A stretch of DNA of 64,000 nucleotides, taken from Pollutimonas bauzanensis_A. Its GTDB lineage: Bacteria; Pseudomonadota; Gammaproteobacteria; Burkholderiales; Burkholderiaceae_B. Below the pieces are notes generated by a model. That model worked only from the letters and a program-made list of their open reading frames with translations. It was not told where the DNA came from and made no database searches. Of this stretch, positions 23,624 to 32,710 are shown piece after piece. Location: NCBI RefSeq assembly GCF_040393045.1, contig NZ_JBEBUX010000005.1, positions 1-64,000 on the forward strand, in the 5' to 3' direction. The first letter of the stretch is position 1. Each line of letters begins with the position of its first letter. Both the position numbers and the translations under genes were made by a program.

Positions 23624-24658
23624 TCACGCCCCCTGCCCTGTATCCAGCCAGACACGACCCCTGGTGCAACGCACCCATACCGAGCCATGTTTGACCTGCA
23701 TTTGTCTGTCGTGGCCCATCGCATGCAGGCCGCGCAATTGCTTCATGATGTCGAGCAAACGCGCTTCGGTGGGCATGCGTACGCCGTGCAGCGAAAGCCA
23801 GTAGCGCAACACCAGGGCCTGCCGGGCGACGGACAACAAACGCCAGGCGGCAAGCGAAAAGCTGATACCGTCAGGATCGGGCGCCAGCCCTGCAAAGTCC
23901 TGCGCTGCAACTTCATCCAGCACTTCCTGAACTTGAGCGCTTTGGCGAGCGTGGCGGGTGACAGTCCCCTGCCAGCCCGGCCAACGCTCGTTCAATGCCG
24001 GAACCAAGCGCTCGCGCACTGCGGCGCGGGTATATTTGTCGTCAGCATTAGTTGGGTCTTGCACGGGTCCCCAACCGCTGATCAGAAAAAACTGACTTGC
24101 CTGCGCCAGGATGTCCGCGCGATCAACCGCCAGCCATGGCCGCAAATACGTTACGCCCTGGCGATGCGTTACATCCGACATGGCCGCCAGGCCGCCAGGC
24201 CCGGAGCCGCGCAGTAAGCGAAGAATAACGGTTTCTGCTTGGTCATTGCGATGATGAGCCAGCAATATATGCTGCAACGCCATGCGTTCGGCCAGTTGTC
24301 CAAGGGCGTCATAGCGTGCATCGCGTGCTGCCGACTCAATACCTGCACTCGACGCTGTATCCACTCGCACGACCAGGCTGTGACACGGCACGCCCAGCCA
24401 CTGGGCCAGATCATGCACATGTGCCTGCCACCGCTCTGCCGGCGCTTGCAAGCCATGGTGAACATGAAAGCAATGCAATTCCAGATTGCGGCGACGGGCA
24501 AAGATAGCCGCATGCACCGCCAGCATGGCGGAATCGGCGCCCCCGCTTAATGCGACCGCAATGCGGCGAGGCGGTTGCGGCAAGCCCGCAAGGCTGCGGC
24601 CTATGGCCTGCAGCAGGTCGGGCGAACCGAACCCGCTCCAGAACGCATCCAGGGACAT
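23624..24658 (-). CDS. tilS: tRNA(Ile)-lysidine synthase
   Basis: A 344-residue enzyme that converts C34 of the CAU anticodon of a minor tRNA-Ile to lysidine, allowing it to read AUA. The N-terminal PP-loop ATPase motif RIAVALSGGADSAML is present, with HCFHVHHGLQAPAERWQAHV and LLAHHRNDQAETVILRLLRG typical of the family. The C-terminal half is the tRNA-binding part and is shorter than in the E. coli protein (432 residues). It starts 8 bp after the accA stop codon, in the same operon. Confidence 0.95.
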   Translation of the reverse strand: MSLDAFWSGFGSPDLLQAIGRSLAGLPQPPRRIAVALSGGADSAMLAVHAAIFARRRNLELHCFHVHHGLQAPAERWQAHVHDLAQWLGVPCHSLVVRVDTASSAGIESAARDARYDALGQLAERMALQHILLAHHRNDQAETVILRLLRGSGPGGLAAMSDVTHRQGVTYLRPWLAVDRADILAQASQFFLISGWGPVQDPTNADDKYTRAAVRERLVPALNERWPGWQGTVTRHARQSAQVQEVLDEVAAQDFAGLAPDPDGISFSLAAWRLLSVARQALVLRYWLSLHGVRMPTEARLLDIMKQLRGLHAMGHDRQMQVKHGSVWVRCTRGRVWLDTGQGA

Positions 24659-24666
24659 GGCGGGCG

Positions 24667-25632
24667 CTAGTTAAGCGTTTCCTGAAAACGACCGTAAGAC
24701 ATCAGGCGCTGCACACGATGCGCAACCAATTGCTGGGCATTCATACCCGACAACTGACGCAAGGAATCCGACAGTGCGCGGCTAAGCTGGCGCGCCATCA
24801 TGACCGGATCGCGGTGGGCCCCGCCTACTGGCTCGTTGACCACACGATCGATCAGACCCAGGTCTTTAAGGCGAGGCGCAGTAATCGCCAGGGCTTCAGC
24901 CGCGGTGGATGCCTTGTCGGCGCTGCGCCACAAAATAGAGGCGCAACCTTCAGGAGAAATCACCGCATAGGTGGCGTATTGCAACATCATCACAACGTCG
25001 CCAATAGCAATGGCCAGCGCCCCGCCCGAACCGCCTTCGCCAATGATAGTGGCGATAATAGGCACTTTAAGTTCGGCCATGGCATAGAGGTTGTGCCCGA
25101 TCGCCTCGGATTGGCCACGCTCTTCAGCCCCGATACCGGGATAAGCCCCCGGTGTATCGACGAAGGTAAAAATAGGCAGCTGGAATTTTTCGGCAAGACG
25201 CATCAGGCGCAACGCCTTGCGATAGCCCTCAGGCCTTGGCATGCCGAAGTTACGCATGGCGCGTTCCTTCGTGTCACGCCCTTTTTGGTGACCAATAATC
25301 ATGCATGGCGTGCCATTGAACCGTGCCAGGCCGCCAATAATGGCCTGGTCATCGGCATACATGCGGTCGCCGTGCAGCTCGTGGAAATCAGTGAAGATTT
25401 CCCGGACATAGTCCAGGGTATACGGACGTTGTGGGTGCCGTGCGACCAGCGCGGTCTGCCATGGCGTAAGCTTGGAATAAATATTCTTGGCGAGCGTCTG
25501 GTTCTTTTGTTGCAAACGTCCGACCTCTTCCGAAATATCTACGGCAGAATCGGTCTGAACAAAACGCAGTTGCTCGATCTTGTTTTCGAGCTCGGCAAGA
25601 GGTTGTTCAAATTCCAGGAAGGTATTACGCAT
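24667..25632 (-). CDS. accA: Acetyl-CoA carboxylase carboxyltransferase subunit alpha
   Basis: A 321-residue subunit of the cytoplasmic acetyl-CoA carboxylase that makes malonyl-CoA for fatty acid synthesis; it works with AccD. The N-terminal region LEFEQPLAELENKIEQLRF and the core RPYTLDYVREIFTDFHELHG, FNGTPCMIIGHQKGRDTKE and TFVDTPGAYPGIGAEERGQS are strongly conserved. Length is typical (about 319). It lies 36 bp after the glycosylase gene and 8 bp before tilS. Confidence 0.98.
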   Translation of the reverse strand: MRNTFLEFEQPLAELENKIEQLRFVQTDSAVDISEEVGRLQQKNQTLAKNIYSKLTPWQTALVARHPQRPYTLDYVREIFTDFHELHGDRMYADDQAIIGGLARFNGTPCMIIGHQKGRDTKERAMRNFGMPRPEGYRKALRLMRLAEKFQLPIFTFVDTPGAYPGIGAEERGQSEAIGHNLYAMAELKVPIIATIIGEGGSGGALAIAIGDVVMMLQYATYAVISPEGCASILWRSADKASTAAEALAITAPRLKDLGLIDRVVNEPVGGAHRDPVMMARQLSRALSDSLRQLSGMNAQQLVAHRVQRLMSYGRFQETLN

Positions 25633-25668
25633 AAGTGCTTGGTATCCAGATTAGAGCATTCACTTTGT

Positions 25669-26316
25669 TTAGTACTGAACAGCCGCCGGATCAAGGCTAC
25701 GCCATAAGTACCAAGTGGCCACCGTGCGCCATGGGGCCCAGGCCTGAGCGACTTCCCGTGCTTCGAAGCGCGAAACGGGCTCACCACTAAAGTAGTGTAA
25801 CGAAATTGCCTTGAGTAGGCTCGAATCATCCAAAGGAAGGATGTCGGGCCGCTGCAGGTTGAAGATAAGAAACATCTCGGCGGTCCACCTGCCTATGCCC
25901 CGAATAGCGCATAGATCGGCGATGACCGCTTCATCGTCCATGTTTTTCCATAAGGCGGGCTTGACCTTTTTTTCGGAAAAATGGGTAGCGAGGTCAAGAA
26001 TGTATTCTGACTTGCGCTTGGACAAACCCGACAATCCACTGTCGGTTTCAGCCAGCTTAAGCACTGATCGCGGCGAAGGATATCGCCCGCAAGCTTCAGT
26101 GAACCGGTGCCACATGGCATCGGCTGCTTTAACCGAAATTTGGTGCCCCACAATCGCCCGGGCAAGCGTAATGAATGGCGTTGCAGAAGGCGCCAGCCAT
26201 TCGGACTTATGCCGCGGAATCAGTTTTTTAAGGATGCGATCGCGCCCCATAAGCTGCGCGGAAGCCTCGTCCCAAAATACGGGTTTTTCTTGATCAAGGA
26301 TGGGATTTTCTGACAT
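25669..26316 (-). CDS. DNA-3-methyladenine glycosylase II (HhH-GPD family)
   Basis: A 215-residue base-excision repair enzyme of the AlkA group. The helix-hairpin-helix is LCAIRGIGRWTAEMFLIF, with the catalytic aspartate in RPDILPLDDSSLL. ARAIVGHQISVKAADAMWHR is a conserved early helix. It lacks the N-terminal domain of E. coli AlkA (282 residues), like many short bacterial homologues. Located between cysS (10 bp upstream) and accA, an arrangement common in Burkholderiales. Confidence 0.92.
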   Translation of the reverse strand: MSENPILDQEKPVFWDEASAQLMGRDRILKKLIPRHKSEWLAPSATPFITLARAIVGHQISVKAADAMWHRFTEACGRYPSPRSVLKLAETDSGLSGLSKRKSEYILDLATHFSEKKVKPALWKNMDDEAVIADLCAIRGIGRWTAEMFLIFNLQRPDILPLDDSSLLKAISLHYFSGEPVSRFEAREVAQAWAPWRTVATWYLWRSLDPAAVQY

Positions 26317-26326
26317 TGATAGCCTC

Positions 26327-27775
26327 CTAGGCGCGACGCCATTGCGTCACACCGCCGGCCTTGTCTTCAAGTTCGATCCCGTTCTCCTGCAGTTCGGTGC
26401 GAAGGCGATCAGCCTCGGCGAAGGCTCGATCTTTCTTCGCCGCAGCACGGGCGGCGATCAAGGCCTCGATTTGGTCGTTCGATAACGTTATAACTGCTGT
26501 GTGGCCGCGCTGATAGCGGCTGGCCGACTGCAGGTATATGGCTGGGTCGGCTTGCAACAAGCCAAGCAATCCGCCTAGTGCCCGCATCAGGCCCGACGCC
26601 TGACCGGAGTGGCTGCGATTGGCTTCGGACGACAGCTCGAACAATGCAGCAACGGCACCCGAAGTATTGAAGTCATCGTCCATGGCGGCGCGAAAAGCTG
26701 CCGCGCTGGGGTGATCCCAATCGATCTCGGCGTGAACGGCCGGCACGTTATGCAGCGTCTGGTACAAGCGATCCAAGGCGTTCTGGGCATCCAGCAGATT
26801 GTCGGGTGCGTAGTTCTGTGGACTGCGGTAATGATTGCGTACGATGAAAAACCGCAACATTTCGGCTTCGCGTGGATTGGCCTGATAACTGGCCTGATCG
26901 TCGGACAAACCGGAATCGGCAGCGATAGTGGCCCGTATCGTGCTGAAATTGCCCAGGGATTTCGACATTTTGTCGGCATCGACCATCAGGGGCCCGCAAT
27001 GCATCCACACCGACGCCAGCGTTCCACCGAAAGCGCCTTCCGTTTGGGCGATCTCGTTCTCGTGATGCGGGAACTTCAGGTCCGGGCCGCCGCCGTGAAT
27101 ATCCAAAGGCAACCCAAGCAAGGCTTTGCTCATGGCCGAGCATTCAATGTGCCAGCCAGGACGTCCCATGCCATAAGGCGACTCCCATTTGGATTCCGGC
27201 GGCTCGTCGGCCTTGGCTGTTTTCCATAAAACAAAGTCCAGCGGGTCGCGCTTACTGCTTGCTACAGCGACGCGCTCTCCGGCGCGCAAGTCATCGAGCG
27301 ATTTACCCGAAAGCTTCCCGTACCCGGCAAAACCGCGCACCGAAAAATTCACATCGCCGTCGTCCGACTGATATGCGAGTCCGTTGTCTTCAAGGCGCTT
27401 GATGATGCCTAGCATTTCGCCCACATGATCCGTGGCCAGGGGCTCGGCGTCGGGGGCTGCAACACCCAGCGCGCGCTCGTCGGCGTGCATGGCATCGATA
27501 TAAAACGAAGTCACTTCGTTCAAGCGGCGGCCGCTTTGCACAGCCCTGCGTATGATTTTGTCGTCGATATCGGTGATATTGCGCACGTAATTGACTTTAT
27601 AGCCACTAGCCCGCAGCCAGCGCTGCACGATGTCGAAGCTCACCAACATGCGCGCATGTCCAAGATGACAAAAATCGTAAACCGTCATGCCGCATACATA
27701 CATGCGCACCTGACCAGGTTCTACGGTTTTCAGTGGCTCTTTGGTGCGGGAAAGGGTGTTATAAATGTGCAGCAT
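26327..27775 (-). CDS. cysS: Cysteinyl-tRNA synthetase
   Basis: A 482-residue class I aminoacyl-tRNA synthetase. The N-terminus MLHIYNTLSRTKEPLKTVEP is canonical. The zinc-binding Cys lies in VRMYVCGMTVYDFCHLGHAR, which also holds the HIGH motif as HLGH. KMSKSLGNFSTIR supplies the KMSKS loop. The ATG at 27775 is chosen because it matches the family N-terminus; the frame runs on to 27820. It is the first gene of the leftward operon cysS, glycosylase, accA, tilS, lysC. Confidence 0.97.
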   Translation of the reverse strand: MLHIYNTLSRTKEPLKTVEPGQVRMYVCGMTVYDFCHLGHARMLVSFDIVQRWLRASGYKVNYVRNITDIDDKIIRRAVQSGRRLNEVTSFYIDAMHADERALGVAAPDAEPLATDHVGEMLGIIKRLEDNGLAYQSDDGDVNFSVRGFAGYGKLSGKSLDDLRAGERVAVASSKRDPLDFVLWKTAKADEPPESKWESPYGMGRPGWHIECSAMSKALLGLPLDIHGGGPDLKFPHHENEIAQTEGAFGGTLASVWMHCGPLMVDADKMSKSLGNFSTIRATIAADSGLSDDQASYQANPREAEMLRFFIVRNHYRSPQNYAPDNLLDAQNALDRLYQTLHNVPAVHAEIDWDHPSAAAFRAAMDDDFNTSGAVAALFELSSEANRSHSGQASGLMRALGGLLGLLQADPAIYLQSASRYQRGHTAVITLSNDQIEALIAARAAAKKDRAFAEADRLRTELQENGIELEDKAGGVTQWRRA

Positions 27776-27987
27776 GTGCGGTAAATATCTATAAATGAGT
27801 ACGATTGCGGGCCGGATCAATACAGATCCGGTTGCAGTAAACTGGGTGCTATGTTCAAAGCATGGCTAAAATGGCGGTCGATAAGTATAGCAAGCGGGCA
27901 AAACAGGCGCTGCGCCGATCGGGCTGATTTCTGATTTAACCTTGATGCTATCCACCAACGCAACCCTTACATATAGGTGCATAACCT

Positions 27988-28758
27988 GTGTTTCGAATTA
28001 CTTGCCGTGTAGCAGCGATCGCCCTTATTGCAGGCGGGCTGTCAATACAAAAAGCCGGCGCCCAAACTCCGGCGCCCGGCCTTGAGCCAAACGCCGATCT
28101 TACCGCCACACTGGACGCCGGTCCAGATGCGAAAGCATTTAGCAATGAATCCGGTGGTGTTTTCGTGCAGTTCGACCAGCAGGTATTCGCTGACGACAGC
28201 AAACTGTTCAACGATCCTCCTCCCACAGAAGGCGGCTGGAAGGGCTTGGCCAATTTGCTCGAAGCGCTGACCCCCAGCGTCGACACGGAAATCCCCCTTA
28301 CCGCATCCGAGATCACAAGCAGAATCTCGACCATGCTGGACAACGGCGAATATCAGGAAGCGCTTAATGTCATCGAAAAGCGGACCCAGCAATATGAAGC
28401 CACAACCAACCTGGGCACCGATGTACAGTTGATGTTCCTGCACGGCCGGGCACTTGCCGCGCTAGGCCGGCAGGACGAAGCAATAGACATTTACATCAAC
28501 ATGACCACGAAATATCCGGAGCTGCCCGAGCCCTGGAATAACCTGGCGTCGGAATATGTTAAACAAGGCAAGCTGGAAATGGCGCAAGATGCCTTGACGA
28601 TGGCGCTGGCAGCCAATCCCAACTACGGCACGGCCAAGGCCAATCTGGGCGAAGTTCAGCTTATGCTGGCCCAACGATCCTTTCAGGACGCCGCCCGAAT
28701 GGGTGTCGGCGGCTCGCAAAGTAAAGCCGATGCTACTGCCGATGTCCTGAAAAAATAA
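27988..28758 (+). CDS. Secreted TPR-repeat protein
   Basis: A 256-residue protein with an N-terminal signal peptide (AAIALIAGGLSIQKAGA). After a low-complexity acidic stretch, the C-terminal half (about residues 125 to 240) holds tetratricopeptide repeats: LMFLHGRALAALGRQDEAID, PEPWNNLASEYVKQGKLEMA and NPNYGTAKANLGEVQLMLAQ. Such repeats mediate protein contacts. It is divergent from cysS and 24 bp upstream of the cyclophilin, suggesting a shared envelope function, but its partner is unknown. Confidence 0.85.
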   Translation: MFRITCRVAAIALIAGGLSIQKAGAQTPAPGLEPNADLTATLDAGPDAKAFSNESGGVFVQFDQQVFADDSKLFNDPPPTEGGWKGLANLLEALTPSVDTEIPLTASEITSRISTMLDNGEYQEALNVIEKRTQQYEATTNLGTDVQLMFLHGRALAALGRQDEAIDIYINMTTKYPELPEPWNNLASEYVKQGKLEMAQDALTMALAANPNYGTAKANLGEVQLMLAQRSFQDAARMGVGGSQSKADATADVLKK

Positions 28759-28782
28759 TTCACCGGGAATATTATCTACACC

Positions 28783-29430
28783 ATGTCCTCACTTTCACTT
28801 CTTACTCGCACGTTTAGCCCAAGGCTGCGTGTTTTCAGCCTTGCTTGCGCAACATCTCTGGCACTCTGCCTTGGCGGTGCCGCACAAGCCGCGTCTTCAA
28901 CCCCTACTCAAGGTAAACCTATGAGCACAACACCCAACGTAAAACTGCAAACCAACCATGGCGATCTGGTAATCGAGCTGAATGCCGAAAAAGCGCCTAA
29001 AACCGTCGAAAGCTTCCTTACCTACGTCAAAGAAGGCTTCTATGACGGCACGGTTTTCCACCGCGTCATCAATAATTTCATGGTTCAGGGCGGCGGTTTC
29101 GATGCCACCATGAAACAAAAGCAAACCCACGCTCCTGTCGAAAACGAAGCCAACAACGGCCTCAAGAACGACCGTTACACGCTTGCTATGGCACGTACGT
29201 CCGACCCGCACTCCGCTACAGCTCAGTTCTTCATCAACGTAGCCGACAACGACTTCCTGAATTTCACCGCTCCAACGCCTAATGGCTGGGGCTACACCGT
29301 TTTCGGCAAGGTCATCGAAGGCACTGAAATCGTAGACAAGATCAAGGCTGTGAAAACCGGCAACAAGGGCTTCCACCAAGACGTTCCCGTCGAAGATGTC
29401 ATTATCGAGAAAGCCACGATTGTTGAATAA
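28783..29430 (+). CDS. ppiB: Peptidyl-prolyl cis-trans isomerase, cyclophilin type, with signal peptide
   Basis: A 215-residue cyclophilin. Residues 1 to about 36 form a signal peptide ending GGAAQAAS. The catalytic domain starts NVKLQTNHGDLVIELNAEKA and includes FYDGTVFHRVINNFMVQGGG, the active-site Arg region, then LAMARTSDPHSATAQFFINV. An in-frame ATG at 28921 (MSTTPNV) has AAGGT upstream and would give a cytoplasmic form of about 169 residues, the usual PpiB size. The secreted form probably folds periplasmic proteins. Its 3' end overlaps the annotated lpxH start. Confidence 0.92.
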   Translation: MSSLSLLTRTFSPRLRVFSLACATSLALCLGGAAQAASSTPTQGKPMSTTPNVKLQTNHGDLVIELNAEKAPKTVESFLTYVKEGFYDGTVFHRVINNFMVQGGGFDATMKQKQTHAPVENEANNGLKNDRYTLAMARTSDPHSATAQFFINVADNDFLNFTAPTPNGWGYTVFGKVIEGTEIVDKIKAVKTGNKGFHQDVPVEDVIIEKATIVE

Positions 29431-30190
29431 GATACCGCTGGCAGGTACTGTATGGATTGCCTCGGATATTCATCTGGGGCCGAATACACCTGCCACTGCC
29501 AGCGCGTTTCATCTATTCCTGGACAAGGCATGCGCGCAGGCGGATGCCTTGATTTTATGTGGCGACATCTTCGATGCCTGGATAGGCGATGACTTCGCGT
29601 TTTCCGAACCGCCCGACTGGCTGTCGCAAACATTAAGCAAGCTTTCCACGGTATCCGGAACCATCCCCTTATGGCTGGGGCGCGGCAACAGGGATTTCCT
29701 GATCGGCCCTATGCTTACCCAACACGTCGGTGCGCAGCTTCTGCCCGATACGGTATGCCTGAATACCGATTACGGCCGGGTTCTGCTTTCGCATGGTGAC
29801 GAGTACTGTACTGCCGATCCAGGATACCAACGCTTTCGGCGTATTGTCCGCAATCCGCTAGTGCAAAAATTGTTTATGGGCCTGAGCTTGAAGCTGCGGC
29901 GCGGTATCGCCGACTGGGCAAGGCAGCGCAGCACAGCTGCGAATCGCTATAAATCACTCAGCATCATGGATGTCAGCCAGCCTGCCATTGAACAAGCTTT
30001 CCGGGATTCCGGTGTTGCCACGCTGGTGCATGGACACACACACCGCCCTGCCGTTCACCAACTGAATGTAGACGGACAGTCACGTCAACGCATTGTCCTG
30101 CCCGACTGGGACTACGACCATGAAGCTGCCCCACGCGGCGGCTGGCTGGCAATAGACCGCAGCGGCGCAGCTTTGCATCAGCTTCCCTAG
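29396..30190 (+). CDS. lpxH: UDP-2,3-diacylglucosamine diphosphatase
   Basis: A calcineurin-like metallophosphoesterase of lipid A synthesis that hydrolyses UDP-2,3-diacylglucosamine to lipid X. All metal-binding motifs are visible: IASDIHLGP, LCGDIFDAWIGDDF, WLGRGNRDFLIG, LLSHGDEYCTAD and LVHGHTHRPAVHQ. The ATG at 29396 overlaps the cyclophilin gene by 35 nt; a TTG at 29424 would avoid the overlap. Neither has a convincing ribosome binding site, so the first 10 to 12 residues are uncertain. It ends 3 bp from the convergent permease gene. Confidence 0.94.
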   Translation: MSLSRKPRLLNKIPLAGTVWIASDIHLGPNTPATASAFHLFLDKACAQADALILCGDIFDAWIGDDFAFSEPPDWLSQTLSKLSTVSGTIPLWLGRGNRDFLIGPMLTQHVGAQLLPDTVCLNTDYGRVLLSHGDEYCTADPGYQRFRRIVRNPLVQKLFMGLSLKLRRGIADWARQRSTAANRYKSLSIMDVSQPAIEQAFRDSGVATLVHGHTHRPAVHQLNVDGQSRQRIVLPDWDYDHEAAPRGGWLAIDRSGAALHQLP

Positions 30191-30193
30191 GCG

Positions 30194-31915
30194 TCAGGCC
30201 TCGAAATCCAACTGCAGTTGCGCAATGTGATCGCGCTGACGCACTTGCACCCGCTTCGCAAGACGACTCAGCAGGTATGCCGTCAGGTGGGCGGTCGCCT
30301 CGGGATCGTCGAGCAAGGCGTCGGGACTAGGCGCGGTAGTCTTGGCGACGGGCAATGCGACCCCCGAATAAACAAACGTGACCCGCAAGGCGTATTCATC
30401 AAAACGGGTTTTGACTTCCAGCCATGGTTCGTCCGGTGAAATTCGACGGCTATGGGCCAGGAGATCGAAAGCCTGCCATACAGCTTGCTCGGCGCGCTGT
30501 ACGGCGTCGCGACGGGCGCCCCACAAGCGCCCCTGATTCTCCATGAAAAGATTCAGGTCGTCGGCGGTGGTCGCATCAAGCGAAAACCGCTGTGTCGTGC
30601 GGCGTGAGGCCCCAAGGCGAAACAATATGGTCAGTACCAGGGCGATCAGGGTACCGTTGGTGACGCCCGCCAGCGCCATGAACCCGGCCAGGGGCGGATG
30701 TTCAATGCCCGCGACAATATACTGATGCGACACGCCCACGATCAGCCCCACACCCAGCGCCAAAGAACGGCGGTCGTCCAGCATGCGCGAAGCCACAAGC
30801 TTCAACCCCGCCATTAGCAGGAAAGCGGAAAGAAACAGCAGCAAGGCCGCAATAACCGGAGCCGGTACCGCCAGCCACAGTACGATCAGCTTGGAGCACA
30901 GTGCCGTAATGAGCAGGAACGCCGCTACCCAATAACCCAGGTAACGGCTGGCGCTACCCGATGTCGCCGCCAACCCTACCGCTCCGCCGCTGGCGGTTTG
31001 CGGCATGGCGTTGATGAAAGAGGCGAACACATGTGTCAGCCCTTCGGCGCGCAGCCCCCTGCCATAGGCCTTCAAGTCAGGCTTGTGCCAATCCGCATCC
31101 GCGGTTCGTTGAGCGACGGTTTGCGTGCCTATCGACATTAGCGACATCGCCAACCCCATCAACATATAAGGCCACACCATATTCCAGTCAAACGACCAGC
31201 CAAATGCGGGCAAGTTGGGAATACGTACCCACGGCGCCGCCTGGATATAGCGCACACTGTCGGACGACAGCATGCCCAGCCCTGCGGCCAACGCACTGCC
31301 TGCCAATAAGCCCAGCAGAGTCGCAAACAGCCGCACACGGGATTTCAGCCAGATATTGCAAAACACCATGACGAACAAGGTAAAAGCCGCGACCATCAGT
31401 TCCATGTTGGTGGCCCCCGCAGCGCCTTGGACATCGAACAACAGCTTAAGCCCCACCTGTCCCGTGGCAACTCCGGTAAGCATCACTGCCAGACCGGCGA
31501 TTTCGACCGTAAAAATACTGCGCAGGCGTGTAATACAGGTGCTAAGCAGCAATTGGGTCAGACCGGTCACGCAGACCATGCCATAGGCCAGCGGCATGCC
31601 TCCAGAGCTGCTGCTGGCCAGGAACATAACGGCAAAGACTGTGGGCGTCGCCTGCAAGGGGTAGTAATAGCCCGAGCCGATTCCCCAGCGGTTAAGCGTT
31701 TGCAAGAGTATGGACAAGGCGCAGGCAATCAACGACGCGCTGGCAATGTCCAGATAACCGCCGCCCCCGAGATGCGTGGCGCTGTCGTGCACGAAAAGAT
31801 TGGGAACGACAAGAAGCGCGCCCAAAAATGCGATTTGCTGCAAGGCCAGGCCCAGTGCGGCAGAAATCGGAAGCTTATCGTTGACCCAGAAAAGAATGGA
31901 TTCCGGTTTGCGCAT
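30194..31915 (-). CDS. NCS2 family nucleobase permease with an extra C-terminal domain
   Basis: A 573-residue membrane protein. Residues 1 to about 435 are a xanthine/uracil permease with about a dozen membrane segments (for example SAALGLALQQIAFLGALLVV and GYWVAAFLLITALCSKLIVL) and the substrate-region motif FASFINAMPQTASGGAVGLA. Family members import purines or uracil with protons. Residues 438 to 573 (30194-30604) are a soluble tail absent from typical members. It ends with LTAYLLSRLAKRVQVRQRDH, reminiscent of the last helix and strand of RsbW-type GHKL ATPase folds but without clear ATP-binding boxes. It forms an apparent leftward unit after the carbonic anhydrase gene. Confidence 0.88.
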   Translation of the reverse strand: MRKPESILFWVNDKLPISAALGLALQQIAFLGALLVVPNLFVHDSATHLGGGGYLDIASASLIACALSILLQTLNRWGIGSGYYYPLQATPTVFAVMFLASSSSGGMPLAYGMVCVTGLTQLLLSTCITRLRSIFTVEIAGLAVMLTGVATGQVGLKLLFDVQGAAGATNMELMVAAFTLFVMVFCNIWLKSRVRLFATLLGLLAGSALAAGLGMLSSDSVRYIQAAPWVRIPNLPAFGWSFDWNMVWPYMLMGLAMSLMSIGTQTVAQRTADADWHKPDLKAYGRGLRAEGLTHVFASFINAMPQTASGGAVGLAATSGSASRYLGYWVAAFLLITALCSKLIVLWLAVPAPVIAALLLFLSAFLLMAGLKLVASRMLDDRRSLALGVGLIVGVSHQYIVAGIEHPPLAGFMALAGVTNGTLIALVLTILFRLGASRRTTQRFSLDATTADDLNLFMENQGRLWGARRDAVQRAEQAVWQAFDLLAHSRRISPDEPWLEVKTRFDEYALRVTFVYSGVALPVAKTTAPSPDALLDDPEATAHLTAYLLSRLAKRVQVRQRDHIAQLQLDFEA

Positions 31916-31931
31916 AGGTCGCAGCCAGCGC

Positions 31932-32621
31932 TTAAATAACCGGCATCAAATGCAAATCGTTCCCGGCGGTCTTCCACAAATCGCCGGTTTCAATATCGAA
32001 CCACCAACCGTGCAAGGCCAGCTTACCGGCATCGACACGTTCCTTGACCCAAGGATATGTCAACAGGTTATGCAAAGAGCCCGTCACCGCCGCCCGCTCT
32101 ACCAGGCCGGGATTTTCTTTGAGCAGGTCCAGAGACACCTTCTGGCGAATGCCGGATTTGTCGGGATTCAAATACAGCTCGGTAGCGTTCATGGCCATCG
32201 ACACCCAATCGCCCACAAACTCTCTATCGATAGGATGGCCATCCGCCGCGGCCAGCACGGCCTTGATGCCGCCACAGCTGGCATGCCCCAGCACGATGAC
32301 GTGATCTACGTCCAGGTCGCGGACCGCATATTCAATGGCCGCTCCGGTACCATGCAGGCCGGCACCCTGTTGATAGGGTGGGACCAGATTAGCGATGTTG
32401 CGTACGGTGAATAGCTCGCCCGGACTGGCCTGCAGCAATACACCGGTATCAACGCGAGAGTCGCAGCACGAGATGATAAGGGTGGCGGGCGCCTGGCCCT
32501 CAGTAGCCAGCTTATGCATCATTTCCGGATCGCGTTCGTAGAACTCGGTGCGAAAACGGCGCACGGCGGCTTCGAAATGCGAAATATCCCGAAGGGCGGG
32601 CTGGCAACACGCTGCAGTCAT
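31932..32621 (-). CDS. Beta-carbonic anhydrase
   Basis: A 229-residue zinc enzyme interconverting carbon dioxide and bicarbonate. Zinc ligands are visible in TLIISCCDSRVDTGVLLQA (Cys, Asp-Arg dyad) and VIVLGHASCGGIKAVLAA (His and Cys). The segment GELFTVRNIANLVPPYQQ is also conserved. Length is typical for the plant-type beta class. It lies 16 bp upstream of the permease gene on the same strand. It probably supplies bicarbonate for carboxylases such as acetyl-CoA carboxylase. Confidence 0.95.
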   Translation of the reverse strand: MTAACCQPALRDISHFEAAVRRFRTEFYERDPEMMHKLATEGQAPATLIISCCDSRVDTGVLLQASPGELFTVRNIANLVPPYQQGAGLHGTGAAIEYAVRDLDVDHVIVLGHASCGGIKAVLAAADGHPIDREFVGDWVSMAMNATELYLNPDKSGIRQKVSLDLLKENPGLVERAAVTGSLHNLLTYPWVKERVDAGKLALHGWWFDIETGDLWKTAGNDLHLMPVI

Positions 32622-32686
32622 AATCTGGTCTCTTGAATGAGGGGTCAGGAAATCAAGTGAGGGATTATAACTGCATGCTTCAAAAT

Positions 32687-32710
32687 TTAACGCATTAAAT
32701 TAACGCATTA
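32687..32710. repeat. 11-bp tandem duplication across the uppP stop codon
   Basis: TTAACGCATTA occurs at 32687-32697 and again at 32700-32710, separated by AA. On the minus strand the second copy encodes the last residues Met-Arg and the TAA stop of uppP, and the first copy repeats ATGCGTTAA just after it. This looks like a small slippage duplication, with no obvious function. Confidence 0.8.

Noticed and set aside
24550..25707. Plus-strand open frame of 385 codons opposite tilS and accA.
   Set aside because: accA and tilS are unambiguous on the other strand; the frame crosses their junction.
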